DNA from: Coemansia sp. RSA 922
Lineage: Eukaryota > Kickxellomycota > Kickxellomycetes > Kickxellales > Kickxellaceae
Assembly: GCA_027577415.1 (NCBI GenBank)
Contig: JANBQS010000090.1
Location: forward strand, 1 to 37,756
Length of the DNA stretch: 37,756 nucleotides
Direction of reading: 5' to 3'
The translations under genes and the position numbers were made by a program. Below are positions 15,632 through 24,807 of this stretch, in pieces. Every line of letters starts with the position of its first letter. Within the stretch, counting starts at the first letter, position 1. Under the pieces are notes generated by a model that was not told where the DNA came from, did no database searches, and saw nothing but the letters and a program-made list of their open reading frames with translations.

Positions 15632-18253
15632 TCAATATGCAGGGTTGAATGGGTCATACTCATCGACGTCTCCTCCATGAGCGTTCTCATGCGCAGGAGC
15701 GACCGGGTCGTACTCGTCGACGTCTGCTCCACGAGCGTTCACGTACTCAGGAGCGACCTGGTCGTACTCGTCGACCGGCGCATCGGGCAAGTCGATATAA
15801 TCCCCTTCGTTTTCATTGTGACGGCTTTGGTAGTCCCTAATGATAAAGTCGTCGGGCATGACAACAAGCTCCAGCAGGTTGCCGACATTATCGACGCCAC
15901 TCATCCTCGCATCCTCTAGACTATCGACGACGAGGACTCGGAACATCCTTTCAATCGCCCGATCATAGTCTGTATCGGGCGGGCCATCGAGGAAGTCGCG
16001 CCGCTGCTCGACCCAATAATACGAAGTCGACGGGTCATCTGGGTCCTCGTAGTCAGGAAGCCCGTCATCATTGTGGTCGCCGTCAGTCGCGCGAGGAAGG
16101 TCAGCAGGGTTCGCAATGCCGGGTCCCGGCTGTTGCTGAGGCGGAGCATGGACAGTGTCGCCTTCGATCGTGCCCTGGCCGGTAGGGTTCTCACCGACGA
16201 CAGCCTCAGAGTCAATGGCAGCGTGCTGCGTGGGGGCAGCGGTGCTCGCGCCTAATGTACTCTGTTGGTGTTGCTGCGCGGCGGCGTTGTTTGCCTCGGT
16301 CCATTTTCTCCGCAGCCGCCGGCGTTGCTCACGCGTTGGAATATCGTATGGCGCGGCCCTGTCCAACTGCCGCTGCTTGCGGAGATATGCCCTTAGAGTT
16401 GCATACCTGGCGGACCTGGCGACTACCCAGTCGGCGAAAGGGGGAATGATGTCACGTTCAACCCGGTCCAACTCGGCGATGGCATTCTGTTCAGTGGCGT
16501 CGACGTCCATGCCAGGGGTGCTATTAGCCGGCTGCGGTGCCGGTGCTTGCGCGAGGCCACCTGTAGCTGCGCCCTGATCGACATCCATACCAGGGGCGCC
16601 TTGCACCTGTTCCTGAACAGGTGCGCGAATGACGTCACCTACTACTGCACCCTGACCGGCAGGGTGCAACTCGGCAACAGCGTGCTGTCCAGGGGCCTCG
16701 ACGTCCATGCCAAATGTGATATTGGCCGGCTGCGGTGCGGGGGCATGCATGCCGTCGTAGACCGCTGGTCCGTTGTCGACGAATAAGTCCTGTCCAGAGG
16801 CTTCGATGTCCATGTCAACCGCGTCTGGCATTTGTTGCTGCCCGGCGGCGTGCACAATGCCGACCCCAATTGCATCCTGACCGACAGGGTACAGCTCAGC
16901 AACGATGTTTTGTGCGGGGACATCCACGTCCATGCCAATGGCTCTCTGAGCCAGTTGCGGCGCTGCGGTCTGAGTGAGAGCCGCCGTAGTAGTATCCGTA
17001 TTCGACGTCGCGGTCTGAGAAGGACCAGGCGGAGGCGGAGCTGCTAGTGGCGCTGTGTACCGAGGAGGAGTCACTGGAGTAGTATCCGTTGACGCCGCTG
17101 CAACCAGAGAGGGAGCTGGCGTCGTAGTACTACCCTCGGGTGTCGCTATGTCCTGAGGAGGAGCCACTGGAGTAGTATCCGCTGTTGACGTCGCGGTCTG
17201 AGTATGAGCCGCCGTAGAAATATCTGCTGTCGATGTCGCGGTCTGAGAAGGACCAGATGGAGTGGTATCCACTAGTGGCGTTGCGGTCAGGGATGACGTA
17301 GGCGGGGTACGAGCAGCAGGGGGCCTGTCGCCGGGGAGCCATCCGCGAGAGGGCTTGTCGCCTGCAAGACAACCTGTGACAGGGCCGCTGTTGGTACCGA
17401 CGTGTCGCATGAGGGTGGCGACCCTCTTGCGAAAGGTGTTATGAGCCCGCTGCTGTGTGGGGACATGCGCCATATTGTTGAGAACTGACGCGTTTCTTAG
17501 CAGCTGCCGACGCCGCCCACGTTTTGAATTGGGATAGGGGTCAAGGCAGCTTGGTCGCCACTCCTTCCAACGAAAAGCCTCTTCCACGTCTGACTGGGAC
17601 AGGATGTCAGTAGCGCGCTTGCGCTTGGCTGGCGTCGAGCAACCAACCGAATCGTTGTTGTATGGCGCTGTTTCAACTCCACTGCTTCCATCCGAACTCG
17701 CAGTCTGCGCAGTGGCCGAGTCGCCAAAGAGCGGCACGGGAACTCTGCGTGACCCGAACCCAGTACTTCTGAAAGTCGGGGCGGGACTCTTGACTGGAGG
17801 TGTTCTTGTCGAGATCATAAACTGAAATAGTCTGTACCCCGGCGAGCACAAGTCACATACCCCAGACGACCGAAGATAGCAGGTGCAGAGCTCGCGTGGC
17901 GCAGATCTGTCCGGCTCGGGCGCTGGAGTGTCACTAGGCTCCTCCGGCTCCTCTGGCTCCTCTGGCTCCTCTGGCTGCTCAGGCTGCTCAGGCTCCTCCG
18001 GCTGCTCAGGCTCGGGTGCTGGAGTGACACTAAGGACGTCCGGCTCCTCCTGCTTCTCAGGCTGTTCAAGTGGAGCCTGGTGTGAAGAAGGAATACGCGC
18101 ATGCCGACGTCGCATAGTGCTATCGCCCATCAGATTGGATCTTCTATCCGAGACACTGCCGAGCTGTGTCTGGCGAGTGGGCGGGCCCGCGCTCATGCGT
18201 GAAAGCACAAAAAACAGGCAAAACAAGGGAACTACAATAAACCACTCATACAT
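15632..18253 (-). CDS. Repeat-rich, GC-rich protein with N-terminal hydrophobic anchor, function unknown
   Basis: 873 residues from the ATG at 18253; the longer frame only adds translated poly-T. Order: a hydrophobic segment (FIVVPLFCLFFVL, residues 6-18) that may be an anchor or signal; an R/S-rich patch; an EP repeat (EEPEEPEEPEEP) near 85-107; a CTC...CDLC cluster at 123-136; a basic KRKR patch near 210; SKRGRRRQLLR; Pro/Thr-rich repeats (TATSTADTTPVAPPQ type); five GMDV[DE] units of about 25-40 residues; a basic helix (REQRRRLRRKW); and three 18-residue units starting VDEYD at the C-terminus. The region is much richer in G and C than its flanks. No family was recognised. The NLS-like patch plus hydrophobic N-terminus would allow a nuclear-envelope role, but that is a guess. 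The stop is probably premature (see 15388-15631). Confidence 0.6.
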   Translation of the reverse strand: MYEWFIVVPLFCLFFVLSRMSAGPPTRQTQLGSVSDRRSNLMGDSTMRRRHARIPSSHQAPLEQPEKQEEPDVLSVTPAPEPEQPEEPEQPEQPEEPEEPEEPEEPSDTPAPEPDRSAPRELCTCYLRSSGVCDLCSPGYRLFQFMISTRTPPVKSPAPTFRSTGFGSRRVPVPLFGDSATAQTASSDGSSGVETAPYNNDSVGCSTPAKRKRATDILSQSDVEEAFRWKEWRPSCLDPYPNSKRGRRRQLLRNASVLNNMAHVPTQQRAHNTFRKRVATLMRHVGTNSGPVTGCLAGDKPSRGWLPGDRPPAARTPPTSSLTATPLVDTTPSGPSQTATSTADISTAAHTQTATSTADTTPVAPPQDIATPEGSTTTPAPSLVAAASTDTTPVTPPRYTAPLAAPPPPGPSQTATSNTDTTTAALTQTAAPQLAQRAIGMDVDVPAQNIVAELYPVGQDAIGVGIVHAAGQQQMPDAVDMDIEASGQDLFVDNGPAVYDGMHAPAPQPANITFGMDVEAPGQHAVAELHPAGQGAVVGDVIRAPVQEQVQGAPGMDVDQGAATGGLAQAPAPQPANSTPGMDVDATEQNAIAELDRVERDIIPPFADWVVARSARYATLRAYLRKQRQLDRAAPYDIPTREQRRRLRRKWTEANNAAAQQHQQSTLGASTAAPTQHAAIDSEAVVGENPTGQGTIEGDTVHAPPQQQPGPGIANPADLPRATDGDHNDDGLPDYEDPDDPSTSYYWVEQRRDFLDGPPDTDYDRAIERMFRVLVVDSLEDARMSGVDNVGNLLELVVMPDDFIIRDYQSRHNENEGDYIDLPDAPVDEYDQVAPEYVNARGADVDEYDPVAPAHENAHGGDVDEYDPFNPAY

Positions 18254-19061
18254 TGTGAATTCCAAAAAAAAAAAAAAAAAAAAAGTGAAGTAAAATGCAA
18301 AAAGACATGTGAGGAGTAACAAGAAAATGAGGACACACGGCTCCTCCTTTTATTCTCTCTCTGCTGCGGCTGTTGCGCCGCTGGAGGGACATGGAGGGAG
18401 AGTATCGCTACCAGTGTGACTTGGCGGGTGGCTTTTTTGTGTAGATCGTAATGAGCTGAACCGCCGATTCGGGGCGAGGGGACAAGGGTGGCGGCTTACC
18501 AATAGCCACGCGTGTGGGGCAGACAACGCTCAGGAACAATGGGCGGTAGAATATACTTTCAGGGACTTTGGATGCCAGCTATCGCCAATTCCCCTTTCCT
18601 GCAAAAAATAGGTTTGGAGAGCTGTCGAAATAGCAAAGTTGCTCCTTTGACGAGAATACCTGCACATCTCCTTTAATTTAAAGTGTTCTGATTTGCGCTG
18701 TTGGGCAATCCTCTCACACATAAACCCCGACATCATGCAGGCCAAATGCAAACTAGATAGCATGCTCTTCGCATAGGCAATTCTTTGCCGCTAACATAAA
18801 TCCCATGTCATTCTGTAGCATCCGTACACGTATCAATGGCAATGCTTCTCACAGCCTACTTGTCCATAAAAGACCACAGTCTGCCAATTCATAGGTCTAA
18901 TAGACCACTCCAATCGGTCTTAATCCAATCTTCTCAATTGCCAACCTTGATCGCTAGGCAAACAAACACTATCTTTGATGACGATGTCAGCGATAAACAA
19001 CTTTATGTCTCATAGTCCATTTTTATTTTCCCTTTTTCAATTCAAGAGTAATTTCAGGGCA
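18254..19061. other. Intergenic / promoter region
   Basis: A 20-base A run at about 18264-18283 and a TATA-like GAGAATAAAAGGAGG on the minus strand near 18345-18359 lie upstream of the repeat-rich gene. A 77-codon minus frame (18530-18763) has an ATG but no family signature and is not called. Confidence 0.4.
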
Positions 19062-19760
19062 ATGCACAATATATCGGTATTTCAGTCACGTTGTTGAGGT
19101 GATGGTCGACCATATCGCTAACAGCAGTCACTTACAGTATGACGGAGTCAGCTCTTACACCAATGAGGGTAGAAACCTCCAGACGCGGTTGCTGTGGATG
19201 TGCCACAGTTTTTGCGCATTTCTTTACACGCGCTTCTGCAAGGAGTATAGGCTACACATTGGTGATAAGCGAGGGTGCGTTGTTGTTATTTGGTATTCGT
19301 GGCTATCCAGCCTCCAAGGGCACGACTCACAGACCCATCGCCTGGCCAAGGTGCTGAAGCCCACATTGGATACTCAACTTGTTTTTAAGGGCATGGCGCT
19401 CCAGCAGCCATCAAACACGCCACATGACAGATGTGTCTATAAGCTCTCATTCGACCTCTATTATTGTAAAAACTTGAAGGAAGGCTACAACCTGTCAGAG
19501 ACCTACACCGCTTCCATGTTTAGGCTCCACAAGTATTGTCGCTGCCTAATATGCATTTGGTGCTCTGAGAGGCAATGCTACTTGTTAGACAGCCCCCACT
19601 TTGCTCGGATCTGGGAATCAGTATCCCGGCCTTTGAAGGGTTACTAAGTCGACATGGACTACAGAGCCTTGAGGACGTCTGTTTGCCAACAGTCGCCACC
19701 ACAGCCCTCGGTTTGGCCGCTCTGAGCCTTTGTTACTCTGAACTTTTGAACAACGGCCCA
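19062..19760 (+). pseudogene. F-box/LRR-like family pseudogene with a large internal deletion
   Basis: The start ATG at 19062 reads MHNISVFQ, matching MDNLSAFQ of the intact gene at 26640-28661. A small deletion then shifts the frame before HVVEVMVDHIANSSHLQYDG (family HVVKLIVDHVAHSSRLRFDG). Matches continue through LLWMCHSFCAFLYTRFCKEYRL, THRLAKVL, FKGMALQ and KLSFDLYYC to about 19540. The next recognisable part, GLLSRHGLQSLEDVCLP, corresponds to the late part of the family (LLSNYASLQVLALP), so most of the middle is missing. The far C-terminal CPNF block is not seen. Confidence 0.78.
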
Positions 19761-20772
19761 GAACGACAGATTTTCTATTGCCTTGCTGCTCAGAGAGTCG
19801 GAAACTGCATCGTCAGTGGAATGACCTGTAGTGAAGCATGCTGCTGCTGCCACAAGAAACATTTCCTCTAAGCCTCAGCTGAGGTGATGTCGGCGACAAT
19901 GCTGCTATGCCAGCAACACATGCACTCAACTCGGAATCTGCTGCTTAACTCACTCTGCCACTCACACTAATTTCGTCATTGCCAGGCACTTGAAGTGTCA
20001 TGCAGAACTGAGTCGCGATCACTAAATTGGCAATCAGGACAAGGGTTGCAGCTTAGCGCAGTAAACGTTTGTTATTTAAAAAGAGTTTATTATTGTTTAC
20101 AGAATAGAACTCTTTATCTTCTCTTTTATTTTTATTGGAATACATTTTAGTATCTCATGAAGACTAGGTGACTAGGAGGAACTGATATTCTCGCTCGTCG
20201 TGTCAATAAAAGAACAGTGTAATTCAGCTATGAAAAAGAAAATAAAAAATAGGCAAAGGAAATGAGCACAAATTGAAAGTCCGCGTAAAGTGGTCCTGCC
20301 ATCTAAGAAATACTTGCTATCCCAATAAACCCCTCAATCCAGTTTTGTAACCATTAGCAGGTTTGGATTCATCGACTATGTCGCCATTGAATTGATAATT
20401 GCCATGCAAGTACATGACTAGGACACGCTCACCACACTGGATTAATATAGTTTCCTAGTCAAGTACCTCGAAAGTAGCCTTGACAATCCCCATGCAGGGA
20501 AATCCTTGTATCCTCCCTATTTTGTTTGTCGGACTTGCGCTAATAATGTAGTATTACTGCTCTGTTGAAATACGAGCTATTTACAAGCATCACATTGAGT
20601 GCTATAATACAAAATGGAGGTCATTGAGAGCTCTTTGGCGAGAAATAAATATTGACTATAATCCCTCAATTGGCAATAAAAAAATTGTTATAAAAAATGT
20701 GCAAGATGGACCCTAGAAGGTTCGACCCCAGAATATTTATTGTATATTAGAGCGGAGAGAACTAGCGTAGCT
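19761..20772. other. Intergenic, nothing recognised
   Basis: AT-rich, with several AATAAA-like signals, for example at 20324-20333. No frame, repeat or RNA could be supported. Confidence 0.45.
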
Positions 20773-20778
20773 TATAAA
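20773..20778 (+). promoter_or_regulatory. TATA box before the GTG-initiated small frame
   Basis: GCTTATAAAATC lies 114 bp before the GTG at 20887, the spacing seen for the other small genes (108 to 120 bp). Confidence 0.5.
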
Positions 20779-20886
20779 ATCTTAAGCGTCAATAAATTAA
20801 ATATTGGAAAGGTTAAAGAAAAGGAAGAAAGATGTTAACTGGTCAAACACGCTCTATATCCAAAGTGCCAAACAAACCAGTGAACC

Positions 20887-21294
20887 GTGGGAACTGAACT
20901 GAGCCAAGTCAAGACATATGACAATGGTATCGAGGGACAAAAGAGATATTTAACATTTTCCAAGGGCATCATAAACAAAGATATACATATTGGAGTTCTT
21001 AAAATGACCAAGGTGTGCTTCCAGAACGATTGGCCAGCAGAGAATTCGCGCGAAGAGGTGTATACAATACACTTTAACAATGGTGAATGCCAATTGGATA
21101 GTCCAGCAGGCAGTGCAAACTATATTCACCCAGGAACGCTAATGGAAGAAGTCATTCCTATTAACCACTTTTTTATATATCTCAGCATGAATATGCATGC
21201 TTTAGATAGAACCCTTCTACTTTATCCACGTATAGATATTACCAACGAACGTTTGCTACGTGACTACATTAACGGATATCTTGACAAGCTCTAA
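20887..21294 (+). CDS. Small orphan protein whose start codon reads GTG
   Basis: A 135-codon frame opens right after an in-frame TGA at 20881, and its first plausible initiator is GTG at 20887. The first ATG (21004) would discard 39 residues, including KTYDNGIEGQKRYLTFSKG, which looks structured. The TATA box spacing predicts a start at about 20883-20893. I infer an original ATG mutated to GTG, making this a recent pseudogene or a non-AUG start. A separate ATG at 20832 gives only 22 codons. The rest reads VCFQNDWP, EEVYTIHFNNGE, HFFIYLSMNM and ends with a helix at RLLRDYINGYLDKL. Function unknown. An AATAAA at about 21403 could end the transcript. Confidence 0.5.
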   Translation: MGTELSQVKTYDNGIEGQKRYLTFSKGIINKDIHIGVLKMTKVCFQNDWPAENSREEVYTIHFNNGECQLDSPAGSANYIHPGTLMEEVIPINHFFIYLSMNMHALDRTLLLYPRIDITNERLLRDYINGYLDKL

Positions 21295-22034
21295 ATAGTT
21301 GCTTGGGTTGGCTTGGGCCAAGTCTTTTTTCATTACCATTTTCATGACATTTCAACTTTATTAATAACAAACGTAGTGCCTTTCATTACTGCATAAACTA
21401 TCAATAAACACTAGGTTGGAATAGGAATAGGAAAAGGAATGGAAACTGGTGTTATAAATGGTAAAACGTTTATTTAGTAGAAGTTGTATATCCCATGTCA
21501 TACAACTGCTCTGCTGTTCTGTGTGAGATAGAATATAGATATTAGGCTATTCAGTACGAAAGGCATACATCAAAGAAAGAAAGCATTATAAAAGAAAGAA
21601 TGTTATTATTCATGATGACAAAACAAGAAAAATGTGTAAAAAAAATAATAAGAATGAAATTATTCCACAACTCAAATATAATGAATAGGTGTAAGATGAA
21701 CCAAGCACTAAACGTGGCTTGGTGGCAATAAACTATTCAACTAGTCAGAGTTGAAAACTAGCTGTTCCAAATTCTCACCCAATGCCTTTCTCCAGCAACT
21801 AGCATATTCAACGGCTATCTAAAACCAAGGTAGAATATAGTAGATGTTAGGGCGCTCATTGGAGCAGTCAAAATGGGCTGTAACGATTACTGAGCGGGCC
21901 AGTATACATGTCATGCTTCTCCATTAGAAAAAAAAAGAAAGTAGTTAAGTTTTCTTTATTAACCTTATTCTTTTATTTGATACTCTCTTAAGCTCCGCTT
22001 GTATCTATTCGTCAAATATTAATAAGCAAACTTT
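21295..22034. other. Intergenic between convergent small genes
   Basis: It contains a short GGAATAGGAATAGGAA run near 21420, a CAATAAA signal near 21402 and AT-rich filler. No gene seen. Confidence 0.45.
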
Positions 22035-22379
22035 TTATATCGCTTTAGTGGGAGCATACTCGGTTCTTAGCTTTTCAACCTTAGCAAATATATTACATCC
22101 CTTAAAGGTCACAGCCCAAGCATGGATTAGCTCCTCAGCACTTCCAAAGAATATATACACATGACGCTCTTTATCACTTTCGTTTTTTTCATAAAAACTA
22201 ATACCTACTGTAGCGCCATTATTCCAAAATATTGGACATGATGGGTAAATTTCTTTCTCGGCTTGGGCTGCTAGAGAATCTTTCACCTGATCAATGGTTT
22301 GTCCATTTCTTTCAACGTGTCCTGAAATCTTTGGGTAGCCACCCAATTGGCAGGTAACGGCATAATAAAAGTAAGTCAT
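22035..22379 (-). CDS. Small orphan protein (114 residues)
   Basis: ATG at 22379. No signal peptide. Predicted pattern: strand YFYYAVTCQL, strand KISGHVERNG, helix TIDQVKDSLAAQAEKE, strand ATVGISFYEK, strand RHVYIFFG, helix AEELIHAWAVTF. This beta-beta-alpha-beta-beta-alpha order matches the pair at 35451 and 37080 and, less clearly, those at 10024 and 12865. A TTTAAAAA box lies 111 bp upstream, and the tandem array at 22622-23060, with a TGACGTCA palindrome at 22749-22756, lies further upstream. No known family was recognised. Confidence 0.65.
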   Translation of the reverse strand: MTYFYYAVTCQLGGYPKISGHVERNGQTIDQVKDSLAAQAEKEIYPSCPIFWNNGATVGISFYEKNESDKERHVYIFFGSAEELIHAWAVTFKGCNIFAKVEKLRTEYAPTKAI

Positions 22380-22482
22380 AGTTGGAATAGCTATAGCGAG
22401 CAGAAAAGTGTGTGTTGGATGGATAAAAATGTGGTGTGTTTGGTAGCTATCTTCAAAAGGGCCAATAAGTGGCCACAGACTG

Positions 22483-22490
22483 CTTTTTAA
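22483..22490 (-). promoter_or_regulatory. TATA-like box of the small gene at 22035-22379
   Basis: CTTTAAAAAG on the minus strand, 111 bp before the ATG. Confidence 0.45.
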
Positions 22491-22621
22491 AGCAGAGAAA
22501 AAGAGAAAGCACCCCTGTTTGCCGTAGAAAAAACCAGAGTAGATAGGCTGTGTAGTACAACATTTTTCAGTGAAGGAGAAAGAACTTAAAAAAATTGGGA
22601 AAGGCCAATTTTTTCTTTACA

Positions 22622-23060
22622 TCAAAGGACATACGTCATGGCCTAATTGAATTGCAAGACTTTCAAAGTGCTGTTTCTTTTTTTACAACATCTAGATATG
22701 CGATTGTTGCTTCCCTTTATCGTCACCAACAGCGATGAAGCTAGAGAATGACGTCATTAACATACTTTGCCTCAAAGGACATGTGTCCCAGATTGTAGGC
22801 TGCAAAAATAGTATCTGAATCGTCATGTTTCTGGTTTAACTGTGTGTACACTTTCCTTTTCCTTTGCCAAATGCGAGAAAGCAAAAAAATGGGGAGGGCT
22901 ATTATCTTTGTTTCAAAGAGCACGCGTCATAGGCAAGTTTCCGAATTGGCATGTTCGTTTTCTGCTTTTTATGTGCATTATGCTCTTCTTTTTTGTCACC
23001 AACTGAGAAAGAACCACCAAATGACATCATTATTTTCTTGTTTTCTTTGAAACAAAGAAA
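22622..23060. repeat. Diverged tandem array of ~145-bp units
   Basis: Units begin at 22622 (TCAAAGGACATACGTC), 22772 (TCAAAGGACATGTGTC) and 22913 (TCAAAGAGCACGCGTC), with the start of a fourth at about 23053 (ACAAAGAAACATGCGAC). Each unit also carries a CCAA...GCGA.GAA or related block and, in units 1 and 3, TGACGTCATT or TGACATCATT. Spacing is 150, 141 and about 140. No protein-coding frame runs through it. Confidence 0.6.
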
Positions 23061-23424
23061 CATGCGACTTGCACTTTGCTTCAGAGCTGGCTAAGCTCTT
23101 CACTCGACATTTTCTCCTGCTTCTAGGGATGTTCGCCCCCCTGTCAAGTTGCAGCTAGAACTGTGATTTTTGCCATCGTTATTCTCCTCCCTTGTTTATG
23201 AAAATGAGATTTTGTTGGCTCACCTGCCTTAGCTAGTTCTTGGCTAGCGTCAACAAGGCCTTTGTTAGTTAGCTGTTAATTAACCTCTGTAGCTTGGAGT
23301 CGTTTCCACACAAAAAATGAATAAGGTAATAAAAATAACAGCTATAATGGCGCTAGGCCCCATGTGTCTGAGGACGACGTGTCATTTACCACTTTCTTGT
23401 AGTCAAAGTTTCTGAAGCCGCATC
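23061..23424. other. Intergenic, nothing recognised
   Basis: No gene, repeat or signal that I can support. Confidence 0.45.
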
Positions 23425-24569
23425 CTACTTACATTTCTTTAAAGGACCAACACCCTGCTCAGCCCTGACTGCCGTAGGAGATCCAGTTGCCCCCAGAGCC
23501 ACAATTGCTTCCATTTTGTGCTGTTTCACTATGCGTAGAAGTTTCGCCACAATCTCTTCCTCAAAGCTGTCACACCAGACAAATGGGTCATGTACGACCA
23601 GTGTTTCGCATTGGTCGCGTCTTCCAAACTTGACCCAAGTCCCATGACACCTTGGGTTAAGAACTAAAACACTGTGCATATCAACCACCAGCCGTTGCAA
23701 TGGCCCAGGGGTCATCCCACTTGCGGTGTCGTCATCAAATTGGTACGCAGTGTCCAAGTGAGAGCGCTTTTCGTTGGCGGCAATGAACAGGTCAGATGAA
23801 TTCAACGACTTAATGAGAGGACGGCAGGAATGGCTGTTTGGGCATGCATTTCGCTCTGCCTGGTTAATGCCAAATGTACCCAACACGCATATAGTGTATA
23901 GCAGGCCCTCCATATTGTCGAAAAAAAAGTGTCTTGGCCCTGTGCGTGCACCCTTCTGCATTCATTAGGTGTCTGGGGATCTAACAGGCGCTCCAAGCTG
24001 CAAGTGGATTGGGAGAGCATCATCTCAGGCGCCTCAGCTTTGGTTGCATCGGGACTACCACCAGAATAGAAGGCATAGCCAAACTCTCCCAAAAGCCTCT
24101 TTACTCCGTCTGCCGTCTCCTGGTACTGAATGGTGAGATCGCTAATATTGATGCAAATAATCTTGCACTTGACGTACGCCGCATTGAGTGCTGCCATAGC
24201 ATTGGCGATTGCAACAACAATATTATTCAGGTCATCTACAGCAGATATCATCTTCCCTACCCATTGCAACACAGTGCGCCTGACCTGTCGTAGTTGGGTG
24301 ATAGCTGGTAGTCCTGCAAACGACATGAAAGTTGAGTCTGTGATGAGAATATCTTGTCGATTAATGTACACTGGCCCAGTGCACACAAGCCGGGAAAAGC
24401 TGCCGCTAAGCTCACTGGATTGGCTAAATTCCGCGTGTATGGCATTGAGGAACAAGTTTTCATGGATATTGCCAGTGGAGTCGTCGCCAGAAGTATTCCT
24501 TGCATCCTTGATTAAGAATGCCAGTGTGTCCATCAACTCGCTCCAGATATTTGGTATGTGCCATGCCAA
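23425..24569 (-). CDS. Unrecognised gene in two overlapping frames (intron or frameshift)
   Basis: The first frame runs from the ATG at 24569 (MAWHIPNIWSELMDTLAFL) and stays open to 23802. A second frame, open from 23961 to 23425, carries what looks like the continuation (MEGLLYTICVLGTFGINQAERN, later ETLVVHDPFVWCDSFEEEIVAKLLRIV). They differ by one base. A phase-compatible intron is possible: donor GGA/GTAAAG near 24095, acceptor CCTAATGAATGCAG near 23959, about 137 to 140 nt, with a good CTAAT branch site. Its sequence is however open and protein-like, so a frameshift is equally possible. Mixed hydrophobic segments but no clear signal peptide. No family recognised. The 5' end overlaps a plus-strand F-box/LRR-like relic, so the N-terminus may not be original. 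Confidence 0.4.
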
Positions 24570-24720
24570 GAGTATTTGCTACTACCGCCAAAGCCTGGCA
24601 GTTTTGTGGTAAACATCGGTGCAGGCGCGACTGTACGAGAAATCGAAGTAGGAGACTGCTGCAATGCTAGGTATGCGATCATCCACTTCTTGATCTATTG
24701 TAGCTGTGAGATCAGAAAGT
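24545..24720 (+). pseudogene. Short relic of the F-box/LRR-like family
   Basis: Plus-strand frames spell PRVFATTAKAWQF, then, after one extra T, VVNIGAGATVREIEVGD. The family has PNIFATVAEYLKFVVSIAPGASVRQI. An upstream PDIWYV resembles HPNLWWV. Only this internal block survives. It overlaps the start of the minus-strand gene at 23425-24569. Confidence 0.65.
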
Positions 24721-24807
24721 TTGACAAAAGACTGTTGCTGTCAATAAACACTTTTTCTCTTCTGCTTTCAATTGTATATTTATATTCTTATTTGAATTTC
24801 AGAAGCT

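Noticed and set aside
18530..18763. 77-codon minus-strand frame with an ATG
   Set aside because: No promoter element, family match or compositional support.
20700..20730. GGTTCGACCCC, like a tRNA T-arm or B box
   Set aside because: No cloverleaf, acceptor stem or A box can be formed from the preceding 80 bases.
24130..24612. 160-codon plus-strand frame
   Set aside because: Antisense to the longer minus-strand frame. Only its last part carries real family text (the F-box/LRR-like relic), and there in other frames.
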